NCBI RefSeq assembly: GCF_004770045.1
Contig: NZ_RQFO01000009.1
Span: forward strand, 124,001 to 188,000
DNA from: Leptospira montravelensis
GTDB taxonomy: Bacteria; Spirochaetota; Leptospiria; Leptospirales; Leptospiraceae
DNA length: 64,000 nt
Direction: 5' to 3'
The number at the start of each line of letters is the position of its first letter. Within the stretch, counting starts at the first letter, position 1. The position numbers and the translations under genes were made by a program. The notes under the pieces were generated by a model. The model was not told the origin of the DNA. It saw only the letters and a list, made by a program, of their open reading frames with translations, and made no database searches. Below, one piece after another: positions 34,748 through 43,100 of this stretch.

Positions 34748-35773
34748 ATGGACCAAGTTTTCGATGTAGAATTTCAAAATGTAACAAGGAAATTCGATCA
34801 ATTTATTGCGGTAGATGATGTCTCCTTTGGAATTAAAAAAGGTGAATTCTTTTCGATGTTAGGCCCTTCCGGGTCGGGAAAAACAACTTGTCTCCGTATG
34901 GTGGCAGGATTCCAAGATACTAGCTCTGGAAGGGTTCTTTTGGAAGGTGTCGATGTGACCGGCATCCCACCTTACAAAAGAAATGTGAACACAGTATTTC
35001 AAGATTATGCTTTATTCCCACACATGACTGTTGCGGAAAATGTTGGGTATGGATTAAAAATAAAAAACACACCCGCAAAAGAAATAAACCAAAGAGTTTC
35101 TGAAATGCTTTCTATGGTCAGGTTACCCGATGTGGGAAATCGTAAACCTTCCGAATTATCGGGAGGACAAAGACAAAGGATTGCCCTGGCGCGTGCCCTC
35201 ATCAATCGTCCTGGAGTATTACTTCTCGATGAACCACTCGGAGCATTAGATCTCAAACTTAGAGAAGAGATGCAACTAGAGTTAAAAGCCATCCAAAAAG
35301 AAGTAGGGATTACTTTTATCTTTGTCACTCACGACCAAGAAGAAGCATTGTCTATGTCCGATCGGATTGCTGTCTTTAATAAAGGAAAGGTGGAGCAAAT
35401 TGCCACACCAGAAGAATTATACGATCGTCCCAAAACAGAGTTTGTAGCAAACTTTGTAGGAACATCCAATATTCTTTCTTTAGAAGAAACGAAACGACTC
35501 ACCGGCCAAAATGGAAAAGGAATGATTCGTCCGGAACGAGTCCATGTATTTGCCAATGCCAAGGAAGATAACCATTCCTCAGGATATAGAACCTTTAAAG
35601 CCATCTTAAAAAGCCAAGTGTATTCTGGTGCTACTTCAAAAATGCATTTTGAAACACCAAATGGATCCCGTATCATTGCCTCCACACAAAACTTAAAAAT
35701 CTCAGCAGAAAACATTGCTGTTGGTTCGGAAGTGCTTGTGGGTTGGAAAGATTCCGATATGCATTTACTTTGA
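34748..35773 (+). CDS. potA: Polyamine ABC transporter ATP-binding protein
   Basis: The 341-residue ATPase energises import. Walker A GPSGSGKTT, the Q-loop in VFQDYALFPHMTV, signature LSGGQRQRIALARAL, Walker B VLLLDEPLGALD and switch His in FVTHDQEEAL are all intact. A C-terminal TOBE domain (about 245-341) follows, as in PotA. The start at 34748 is chosen for its Shine-Dalgarno; 34727 is an in-frame alternative that would add 7 residues. The gene ends 10 nt before potB. Confidence 0.94.
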   Translation: MDQVFDVEFQNVTRKFDQFIAVDDVSFGIKKGEFFSMLGPSGSGKTTCLRMVAGFQDTSSGRVLLEGVDVTGIPPYKRNVNTVFQDYALFPHMTVAENVGYGLKIKNTPAKEINQRVSEMLSMVRLPDVGNRKPSELSGGQRQRIALARALINRPGVLLLDEPLGALDLKLREEMQLELKAIQKEVGITFIFVTHDQEEALSMSDRIAVFNKGKVEQIATPEELYDRPKTEFVANFVGTSNILSLEETKRLTGQNGKGMIRPERVHVFANAKEDNHSSGYRTFKAILKSQVYSGATSKMHFETPNGSRIIASTQNLKISAENIAVGSEVLVGWKDSDMHLL

Positions 35774-35783
35774 GGATTTGTAA

Positions 35784-36701
35784 ATGACAAACGCTCTAGA
35801 TAAGTTTTTTACATTTCTATTTTATCGTAAAGGCCTTGCGATTTTTTTATTACTGGCACCACTTCTTATTTGGCTCGGAGTTGTGTATTTAGGATCTCTA
35901 TTTACCTTACTCATCCAAAGTTTTTTCTCCATTGATTCTTTTTCGGGAGTCATTAAACGAGAATTTACTTTAGAATCTTATTATGATTTGTTTCGCCAAA
36001 GTACGAATTGGGATATCATCATTCGTACAACAACAATGGCATTTACTGTGACTGTTGTAAGTGCGATCATTGCTTTCCCAATTGCTTATTATATGGCAAT
36101 GTATGCAGGTCCTAAATTAAAACCTGTTTTGTATTTGGGTGTGATGTTACCTCTTTGGTCGAGTTATCTTGTGAAAGTTTATTCCTGGAAACTGATTATG
36201 GCAAAAGAAGGAATCCTCACCTGGTGTTTGCAGGAACTCGGACTTTTGCATCTACTCGATGTTATTCTTTCTATCCCGGTGATTGGTGGGACTTCATTGT
36301 CTTTTTCTTACATTGGGATGTTCCTTGTTTTTGTTTATATTTGGTTACCTTATATGATCCTTCCGATCCAAGCATCTTTGGAGAGGATTCCAAAATCTTT
36401 ACTTGAAGCTTCTTCGGATTTAGGTGGGGGACCGGCACAAACGTTTCGGAAAGTGGTGCTCCCCTTAGCTTTTCCTGGTGTGGTCGCAGGTTCTATTTTT
36501 ACCTTCTCGCTTACATTAGGTGATTATATCATTCCCACCATTATCGGAAACTCTAGTTACTTTATAGGAATGGCTGTTTATACTCACCAAGGAACTGCGG
36601 GTAACATTCCTTTGGCCGCAGCATTTTCAATGATACCGATCATTATCATGATGGTATATCTTATGATTGCCAAACGATTAGGAGCTTTCGATGCCCTCTA
36701 A
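35784..36701 (+). CDS. potB: Polyamine ABC transporter permease (PotB-like)
   Basis: The 305-residue permease has six predicted helices. The EAA loop that contacts the ATPase reads LEASSDLGGGPAQTFRKVVLP (near residue 206; shown through the conserved Gly). Upstream, ERIPKSLLEASSDLGG is standard for PotB/PotH. With PotC it forms the membrane channel. Its 3' end overlaps potC by 11 nt. Confidence 0.92.
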   Translation: MTNALDKFFTFLFYRKGLAIFLLLAPLLIWLGVVYLGSLFTLLIQSFFSIDSFSGVIKREFTLESYYDLFRQSTNWDIIIRTTTMAFTVTVVSAIIAFPIAYYMAMYAGPKLKPVLYLGVMLPLWSSYLVKVYSWKLIMAKEGILTWCLQELGLLHLLDVILSIPVIGGTSLSFSYIGMFLVFVYIWLPYMILPIQASLERIPKSLLEASSDLGGGPAQTFRKVVLPLAFPGVVAGSIFTFSLTLGDYIIPTIIGNSSYFIGMAVYTHQGTAGNIPLAAAFSMIPIIIMMVYLMIAKRLGAFDAL

Positions 36702-37494
36702 ATGGAATTTCGGAACTATTGGATTAAAACTGGCAACCATTCTTGGTTTTCTATTTATCCATATTCCCATTTTTATTATCATCATGTATGCATTCTCTAC
36801 AGATGAAAAAACTTTTCAATTCCCGTTACCAGGTTTCACATTCAAGTGGTTTGGTGTGGCTTGGGATAGAAATGATATTTGGGAAGCCATCATCCTCTCT
36901 TCGCAAGTTGCAACAATTTCCACAATTTTAGCAATCATCCTTGGAACCTTGGCATGTCTTGCCGTCTATCGTAGCAAATTTTTTGGGAGAGAGGTGATTT
37001 CCTTTCTTGTGATTTTACCAATTGCTCTTCCTGGAATTGTCACTGGTATTTCACTTAGGTCAGCCATGTCTCTTTTTGGAATTCCTTTTAGTACTTGGAC
37101 CATTGTGATCGCGCATGCCACTTTTTGTATTGTGACGGTTTATAACAATGTACTTGCCAGACTCAGGCGAAGTTCTCATTCAATGGTGGAAGCTTCAATG
37201 GATTTAGGTGCTAATCCTTGGCAAACATTTCGATTTGTAATATTGCCAAATATCGCCACTGCATTGTTAGCTGGTGGAATGTTGTCTTTTGCTTTATCCT
37301 TTGATGAAGTGATTGTGACTACGTTTACTGCAGGGCAACAATCCACAGTTCCTATTTGGATGTTAACTGAATTTATACGCCCGAGACAAAGGCCTGTTAC
37401 AAATGTTGTTGCTGTATTTGTCATTTTAGTGACAACAATCCCAATTCTTGTTGCTTACTATTTAACGAAGGAAGATGAAGGTGGGAAAAAATAA
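36691..37494 (+). CDS. potC: Polyamine ABC transporter permease (PotC-like)
   Basis: This 267-residue six-helix permease is the partner of PotB. The EAA loop is MVEASMDLGANPWQTFRFV (near residue 164), followed by SFDEVIVTTFTAG, typical for PotC/PotI. Its start lies within the end of potB, so translation is coupled. It is the last transporter gene; a hairpin spans its stop codon. Confidence 0.92.
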   Translation: MPSKWNFGTIGLKLATILGFLFIHIPIFIIIMYAFSTDEKTFQFPLPGFTFKWFGVAWDRNDIWEAIILSSQVATISTILAIILGTLACLAVYRSKFFGREVISFLVILPIALPGIVTGISLRSAMSLFGIPFSTWTIVIAHATFCIVTVYNNVLARLRRSSHSMVEASMDLGANPWQTFRFVILPNIATALLAGGMLSFALSFDEVIVTTFTAGQQSTVPIWMLTEFIRPRQRPVTNVVAVFVILVTTIPILVAYYLTKEDEGGKK

Positions 37495-37501
37495 TCCCAC
37501 C
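37480..37501 (+). terminator. Hairpin spanning the potC stop codon
   Basis: GGTGGGA (37480-37486) and TCCCACC (37495-37501) form a perfect 7-bp stem with the TAA stop in the 8-nt loop. No T run follows, so an intrinsic terminator is uncertain; it may be an mRNA 3'-end element. Confidence 0.4.
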
Positions 37502-37504
37502 AAG

Positions 37505-37514
37505 TTGACGTCAA
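37505..37514. repeat. Perfect palindrome TTGACGTCAA upstream of the stress protein gene
   Basis: TTGAC and GTCAA are joined without spacer. This is a second copy of the half-sites found at 37570-37583, 56 nt downstream. Confidence 0.4.
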
Positions 37515-37569
37515 ATTCGTAACCTAAATTGGTATTTTCCATTTGGGAACTGTTTTATCTTTGAAAATT

Positions 37570-37583
37570 TTGACAAATGTCAA
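37570..37583. repeat. TTGAC-N4-GTCAA inverted repeat (operator candidate)
   Basis: TTGACAAATGTCAA is a perfect 6-bp dyad (TTGACA/TGTCAA), located 45 nt before the universal stress protein start. TTGACA could also serve as a -35 box, but no good -10 follows at the usual distance. It matches the carD site in half-sites and spacing. Confidence 0.45.
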
Positions 37584-37628
37584 AGGAATTTCACTTTCCC
37601 AAATCCGGGAAGATGCTAGACTTCTGTA

Positions 37629-38060
37629 ATGGAAAAATTGATTCAAAAGCTGATCATCCCTATTGATGGTTCACCTAGTTCTGCCAGAGCGTTAGAATTT
37701 GGTTTGGCAATTGCAAAGGCAAGTAATGCAAAATGTTACGTCGTAGAAGTAGTTGAGGATTTCGGTCCGTTGCCTGGTTATTATGATGCGGCTCCTGCGG
37801 GAAAGGATCGCGTGAAGTGGATCTCGGAACAACGCTTTGAAAAGATACACCCCATCTTAGATGAAACTTCTGTGAAATGGGAACGAGTTGTTTTAGAAGG
37901 ATATCCTGCTGAGGAAATATGCAAATTGGCTGAAAAGGAAAAGGCTGATTTGATTGTGATTGGAAGTAGAGGTCATGGAATCCTAGGAAGATTTATTATG
38001 GGTAGTGTCTCTGATCGAGTTGTACACTATGCACCATGTTCAGTAACTGTAGTTAGGTGA
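37629..38060 (+). CDS. Universal stress protein, ATP-binding type
   Basis: The 143-residue UspA-fold protein starts with [21 protein letters not shown]. It ends with the nucleotide-binding motif G-2X-G-9X-GS in [18 protein letters not shown], so it probably binds ATP. Such proteins modulate survival under starvation, redox or energy stress, but their clients are usually unknown. Two TTGAC/GTCAA palindromes upstream suggest regulated expression. A 100-nt gap without clear signals separates it from the downstream gene run. Confidence 0.9.
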   Translation: MEKLIQKLIIPIDGSPSSARALEFGLAIAKASNAKCYVVEVVEDFGPLPGYYDAAPAGKDRVKWISEQRFEKIHPILDETSVKWERVVLEGYPAEEICKLAEKEKADLIVIGSRGHGILGRFIMGSVSDRVVHYAPCSVTVVR

Positions 38061-38163
38061 TATTAGCATAAATTTGCCATCTCGTTGTTAATTTAGTTGC
38101 ACTGAATTGTGTCCTGGTGGAATCTACGGACTAATCCTAAATGTAGATTCCCGGTTGATACTT

Positions 38164-39423
38164 ATGATGGTTTTTGAAAAAGAAGAACTTCCCGCAGTTT
38201 TACCTCTAGACAAACGATATACAAGAACATATTTCCAAGACGATAGTTTTGTTTCCAACATTCGAAGAGCACTCCCTCGGATGGTTACATCTTCTATAAT
38301 GGAAGATCATGTGTTTCCCAATCTTTCTAACGAGGATATTGATTTTCTTCTTCAGTATTATGTAAAAAGAGAGGATTCGAGTGGAAATTATTACCAACTA
38401 AAAACAATTCCCTATCGTATTCGTAAAGACTCTGCGGAACGCATTGTAAAAGAATCTGGGATTGATGATATTCAAAAAGAATTTATCAGTAATTTTTATC
38501 AGTTTGATACTGAATTACAACAATATGTTCTAAAAGATAAAGTAACAGAATCGGATGAAATTCGCATCCTTCAAATAGTCAAAAGACGAGATTATTATGT
38601 GGGGAATGTCGAGAAATCAAAGATATCTGCAATCTTTGAGTCAATCACTGAGATACCGAAAAAAGATACTTTTTTTGCTAATCTTTATGTTCCACCGGGT
38701 CATAAATTTTTTTCACCACCCAATTTAAAACATATTTCTGGAATGCAAATTGTGGAAGCTGCTAGACAGTTCGGGATTGCTTGTAACCACATGTTTGGGA
38801 AAGTTCCTTTTGAAGATGTCACCTTTTTGTTGTTATATCTTAATTCAGAATTTTTGCAGTATGCAAAAATGAATATGCCAATCAAGTTAAGAGCCATTGC
38901 CAAAGAAACTAAACTAAGTAAATTTGGTTATTGGAATTACTCAAAATTGGAAATAACTGCTTACCAAGAGAATCAAGAAATCACAAGAATTGAAATGGCA
39001 GCGAGTATTTTGCCATTAAAGGTTTACAAACGCTTAAAAAGTACACAGGAAGAAGTTTACGAAATTGATCCAAGGTTTCGAGTGATGGATCAGTTCAAAA
39101 ATAATATTTCAATACGAGAAAATGGAAGAAATATAGTTTCTACCATTGAAAATATCTCCAGTTCAGGGTTTATGGTGCGCTGTTCTGGGATACTTCCGGG
39201 AGAACTCGCCAATAGTGGGCAACTCGAATTTTTTATGCATTTTGATATTGTCGGTTTTGTTCATGGAACTTGTATTTTATTATGGGTCAAAGAAGACGAT
39301 AATAATGAAGACACCTTTTTTGCTGGTTTTCGTATTGAATCCATTTCTGAACTCGACCAAGCAAATGTAAAGGAAGCGATCAATCGTTATGGACGTTTGA
39401 TCGAAGAAAGGGAAATCCAATGA
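38164..39423 (+). CDS. DUF1577-like protein with C-terminal PilZ domain
   Basis: From the ATG at 38164 the protein has 419 residues; a TTG at 38107 would add 19. The main body resembles the Leptospira family DUF1577 (recalled, not searched). The C-terminal 110 residues form a PilZ-like barrel with RxxxR in IRENGRNI and NxSxxG in ENISSSGF, the two c-di-GMP contact motifs, although only seven residues separate them, shorter than usual. It may be a c-di-GMP effector. It overlaps the next gene by 4 nt and opens a run of twelve closely packed genes. Confidence 0.78.
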   Translation: MMVFEKEELPAVLPLDKRYTRTYFQDDSFVSNIRRALPRMVTSSIMEDHVFPNLSNEDIDFLLQYYVKREDSSGNYYQLKTIPYRIRKDSAERIVKESGIDDIQKEFISNFYQFDTELQQYVLKDKVTESDEIRILQIVKRRDYYVGNVEKSKISAIFESITEIPKKDTFFANLYVPPGHKFFSPPNLKHISGMQIVEAARQFGIACNHMFGKVPFEDVTFLLLYLNSEFLQYAKMNMPIKLRAIAKETKLSKFGYWNYSKLEITAYQENQEITRIEMAASILPLKVYKRLKSTQEEVYEIDPRFRVMDQFKNNISIRENGRNIVSTIENISSSGFMVRCSGILPGELANSGQLEFFMHFDIVGFVHGTCILLWVKEDDNNEDTFFAGFRIESISELDQANVKEAINRYGRLIEEREIQ

Positions 39424-40184
39424 GTGAAAAAAAAGTAGCAATAGTAACTGGTGGAACTTCTGGTCTTGGAAGATCTATCGTATTAGAGTTTGCGAACGCT
39501 GGTTATGTGGTTGGGTTTTGCGGAAGACGGAAGCAGGAAGGGGAAGAAACTTTGGCTCTCCTTGAAAAACAAGGTGGCACTGGAATGTTTGTTCGTTGTG
39601 ATGTCACACAATCGGAAGCAGTTCGTAATTTTATTGAATCAATCGTTGTTAAATATGGATCCATAGATGTTGCGGTAAATAATGCAGGAATTTCTGGAGT
39701 TTTGAAAGCGACGGCAGATTATCCATTAGATATATTTGATTCTGTAATGGATGTAAATTTAAAAGGGACTTTTCTTTCTATGCAATTTGAATTAAAACAA
39801 TTCCTTAGCCAAGGGAAGGGTGGAGTCATAATTAATGTTTCTTCAGCATTAGGGCTTAGAGGAAAAGAAAAAGCTGGTCCTTATTCCATGACAAAACATG
39901 GAATCATTGGACTTACTAAATCAGCAGCCTTAGAATATGGTTCTTATGGAATTAGGGTCGTGGCCTTATGTCCTGGAGGGATACAAACTGAAATGGATGA
40001 TGTGTTTTATGCGAATGTCCCCAATCCAGAAGAAGTAAAAAAAGAAAGAATGAAATCCTATGCTTTAGGTAGGATGGCAACACCTGAAGAAGTATCAAAA
40101 ACTTGTATTTGGCTTTCATCTGATGGTGCTTCTTTTATTACAGGTGCAGTGATTCCTGTTGACGGCGGAAAAACAGCTAAATAG
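39420..40184 (+). CDS. Short-chain dehydrogenase/reductase (classical SDR)
   Basis: The 254-residue oxidoreductase has the NAD(P) motif TGGTSGLGRS (residues 11-20), NNAGISG, and the Ser-Tyr-Lys site (SSALG, YSMTK). The C-terminus GAVIPVDGGKTAK is typical of FabG-like classical SDRs that act on keto or hydroxy acyl or alcohol substrates. The substrate cannot be read from sequence. Its ATG overlaps the PilZ gene stop (ATGA), and it ends 8 nt before the giant kinase gene. Confidence 0.9.
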   Translation: MSEKKVAIVTGGTSGLGRSIVLEFANAGYVVGFCGRRKQEGEETLALLEKQGGTGMFVRCDVTQSEAVRNFIESIVVKYGSIDVAVNNAGISGVLKATADYPLDIFDSVMDVNLKGTFLSMQFELKQFLSQGKGGVIINVSSALGLRGKEKAGPYSMTKHGIIGLTKSAALEYGSYGIRVVALCPGGIQTEMDDVFYANVPNPEEVKKERMKSYALGRMATPEEVSKTCIWLSSDGASFITGAVIPVDGGKTAK

Positions 40185-40192
40185 GAAAATTT

Positions 40193-43100
40193 GTGTTCAC
40201 TGTAGGTAAATATAAAGCAATCAAGGAACTTCATTTAGGAAAAAGAAGTTCTGTATACACTGGGGAATCCCCTTCTGGTGAACAAGTCGTAATCAAGTTA
40301 CTCAACCGTGATTATCCAGATAACCAGGAGATCACCCGTTTTAAAAACGAATTTGAAATATTACGTTCTATTGATTCCCAATATACTTTACGGCCTGTAG
40401 AATTAGAGTCTTATCAAAATACAGTTGCGATCGTATTTCCAAATGTTGGTTTTACCGACCTCGCCAAATTACAGTTAAGTGGTAAATATAGCAACATAGC
40501 AACTTTTTTGAATATTGCTATTGAGGTATGTAAAGCGCTTATCGATATTCATAAGGCAAAAGTTGTCCACAATGATATCAAAGCTCAAAATATTATTTAT
40601 AATCCAGATACGGGTTCTCTTAAAATAATTGATTTTGGATCGGCAACACTTCTCACTCATCGAAGTTTTTATCTTCCGATGAACCAGAATCTTACTGGCA
40701 CACTTGCGCACATCTCCCCTGAACAAACCGGCAGAATGAATCGTACAGTTGATTATCGAACCGATTTTTATTCTTTTGGTGTCACCTTATACCAGTTAAT
40801 TACAGGAGATTTGCCGTTTTTATACACTGATAGTTTGGAAATGGTTCATGCACACCTTGCAAAAACACCTCTTTCTCCTAGAGAAAGAAGTGGGGCACCA
40901 AAGATTGTTTCAGACTTGATTATGAAACTTTTGGAAAAAAATCCAGAAGATCGTTATCAAACAGCAACAGGTTTATTATCCGATTTATCTGCGATTCAAT
41001 CGGTCTTATTAGAAAGTGGACGTGATTCATTGGATCAGTTCCAAATGGAGCTAGCTAAAAATGATAAATCATCTAGGTTTCAAATTCCCAAAAAACTATA
41101 TGGAAGAGAATCCCAACTCAAAATATTTGAAGAAAAATTTTTAGATGCAGCAGAAGGTCTGATTGAAATTTTTCTGATTTCTGGTCGTTCTGGGATTGGA
41201 AAGTCAGCTCTCATTAATGAAATTCAGAAACCCGTTACAAGAGAAAAAGCTTACTTTACTTCGGGAAAATTTGATTTATATAAAAAGTCAATTCCTTATC
41301 GCGCTATAAACTTAGCATTACAGGGGCTTGTTAGGCAATTATTATCCGAAAGTGAGTCTTCGGTAAAAGAGTGGAAGAAAATTTTATCCCATGCTCTTGG
41401 TTCTAATGCAAAATTAATTATCGATGTAGTCCCAGAATTGTTGCAGCTGTTAGGTGAACAGCCTATGCCTCCTGAGTTGGATAGTTTTGAAACGGAAAAT
41501 CGTTTTCACATAGTATTTAGAAAATTTCTTAGAACCATCTGTACTAAAGAACGTCCTGTTGTTTTGTTTTTAGATGATATGCAATGGGCAGATTCATCGA
41601 GTATACTTCTTTTGAAGGAAGTATTAACTGATCCTGAAATTTCGCATTTTTTTATTATTTTATCTTATCGAGATAATGAAGTATTACCTACTGATCCTTT
41701 TTATAGACTACTAGATGAATTACGTGAAAATAAAGTTTCAATTACTGAAATCCGATTGGAGCCACTTAGGGAACGTGATGTAGCTGAGCTTGTTTCTGAT
41801 ACTCTTGTTGTTCCTGAATCTGAAATAAGACCAATTGCAGAAGTAATTTGGAAAAAAACGAAAGGAAATCCATTTCATGTAAATGAGATGTTTAAAAATC
41901 TCTACGAAAGGTCATACATTTATTTTACTGATGACCATTGGTCTTGGGATAAAGATAAAATTGATTCCGTTAATATTTCAGATAATGTCATCGATTTGAT
42001 TATAGATAAAATTAATTTGCAATCTGCCGAATTGATTGAAGCTCTGAAGTTAACTGCTTGCATCGGAAACTGGTTTCGACATGATATTTACGCGACCATT
42101 GCTGAAAGGCCATTCCACAAAGCTTCTATGGATTTAGTTGCCTTAGCCAATGAAGAATTTTTGATTCTTGGAATGGAGGATGCGAATTTTACTCATGATA
42201 AAATTCGTGAGGCAATTTATAAGATTATATCGCCAGAAGAAAAAGCAAAACTTCACTATAAAATTGGGAAAACTTATCTTTCTATATTATATAAGTATAA
42301 ACTTGAGGATCACCTATTTACAATCGTAAACCAATTAAATTTGGGTTCCTCCCAAATGAATACAGAAGAGGAATTTTCTGAATTAAGAATTCTAAATGAA
42401 AAAGCAGGTTTTAAAGCTCTTAATTCATCTGCTTATGAAGCTGCATTTACTTTCTTTGATCGAATGGCAGGTTTGATGAAGGATGTTGAATGGAATTTGG
42501 ATTACGAAAATACATTAAGACTTCATTTAGCTTATGCAAGGTCTGCTTATCTTTCGAAGAATTTTGAGGCGGCGGAGAAGAGTTTTAACTATATACTTAG
42601 TTTTGCCCGAAATGATTTAGATAAAATTTTGGTTTATGAATTGCAGTCTTCGATGCTTGTAACGCAAAACAAGATGAAGGAAGTATTGGAAACGCTAAAA
42701 CAAGCGTTAAAACTAGTTGGGGTGCGATTGCCAAATAAAGCTGGTTCTCTTTCTCCGTTACCTGAAATTCTTAAGTTCAAATTTAAGTTGGGACATAGGT
42801 CAATTGATAGTTTAGAAGAATTACCAATTTCGAATGATCCTAAATATCTCGCAATCATGCGTCTCTTAAATGCATGTATTGCTCCTGCTTTTTTGGCGGA
42901 ACCAAATTTATTCCCTGTGATAGTTTTAAAGTTAGTAAATCATACTTTAAAATATGGCTTATGTGAAATTAGTGCCTTTGGGTTTTGTGCAATGGGTATC
43001 ATCCAAGGCTCGGGATTAGGAAATTATGAAGATGGTTTAAAGTTTGGTCAGTTAGGTGTTCGTTTGCTCGATACTTTAGATGCAAAAGCATTTCGATGTA

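Noticed and set aside
38107..38163. TTG start for the PilZ/DUF1577 protein
   Set aside because: No good ribosome site and no protein-like extension; ATG at 38164 is simpler, though not proven.
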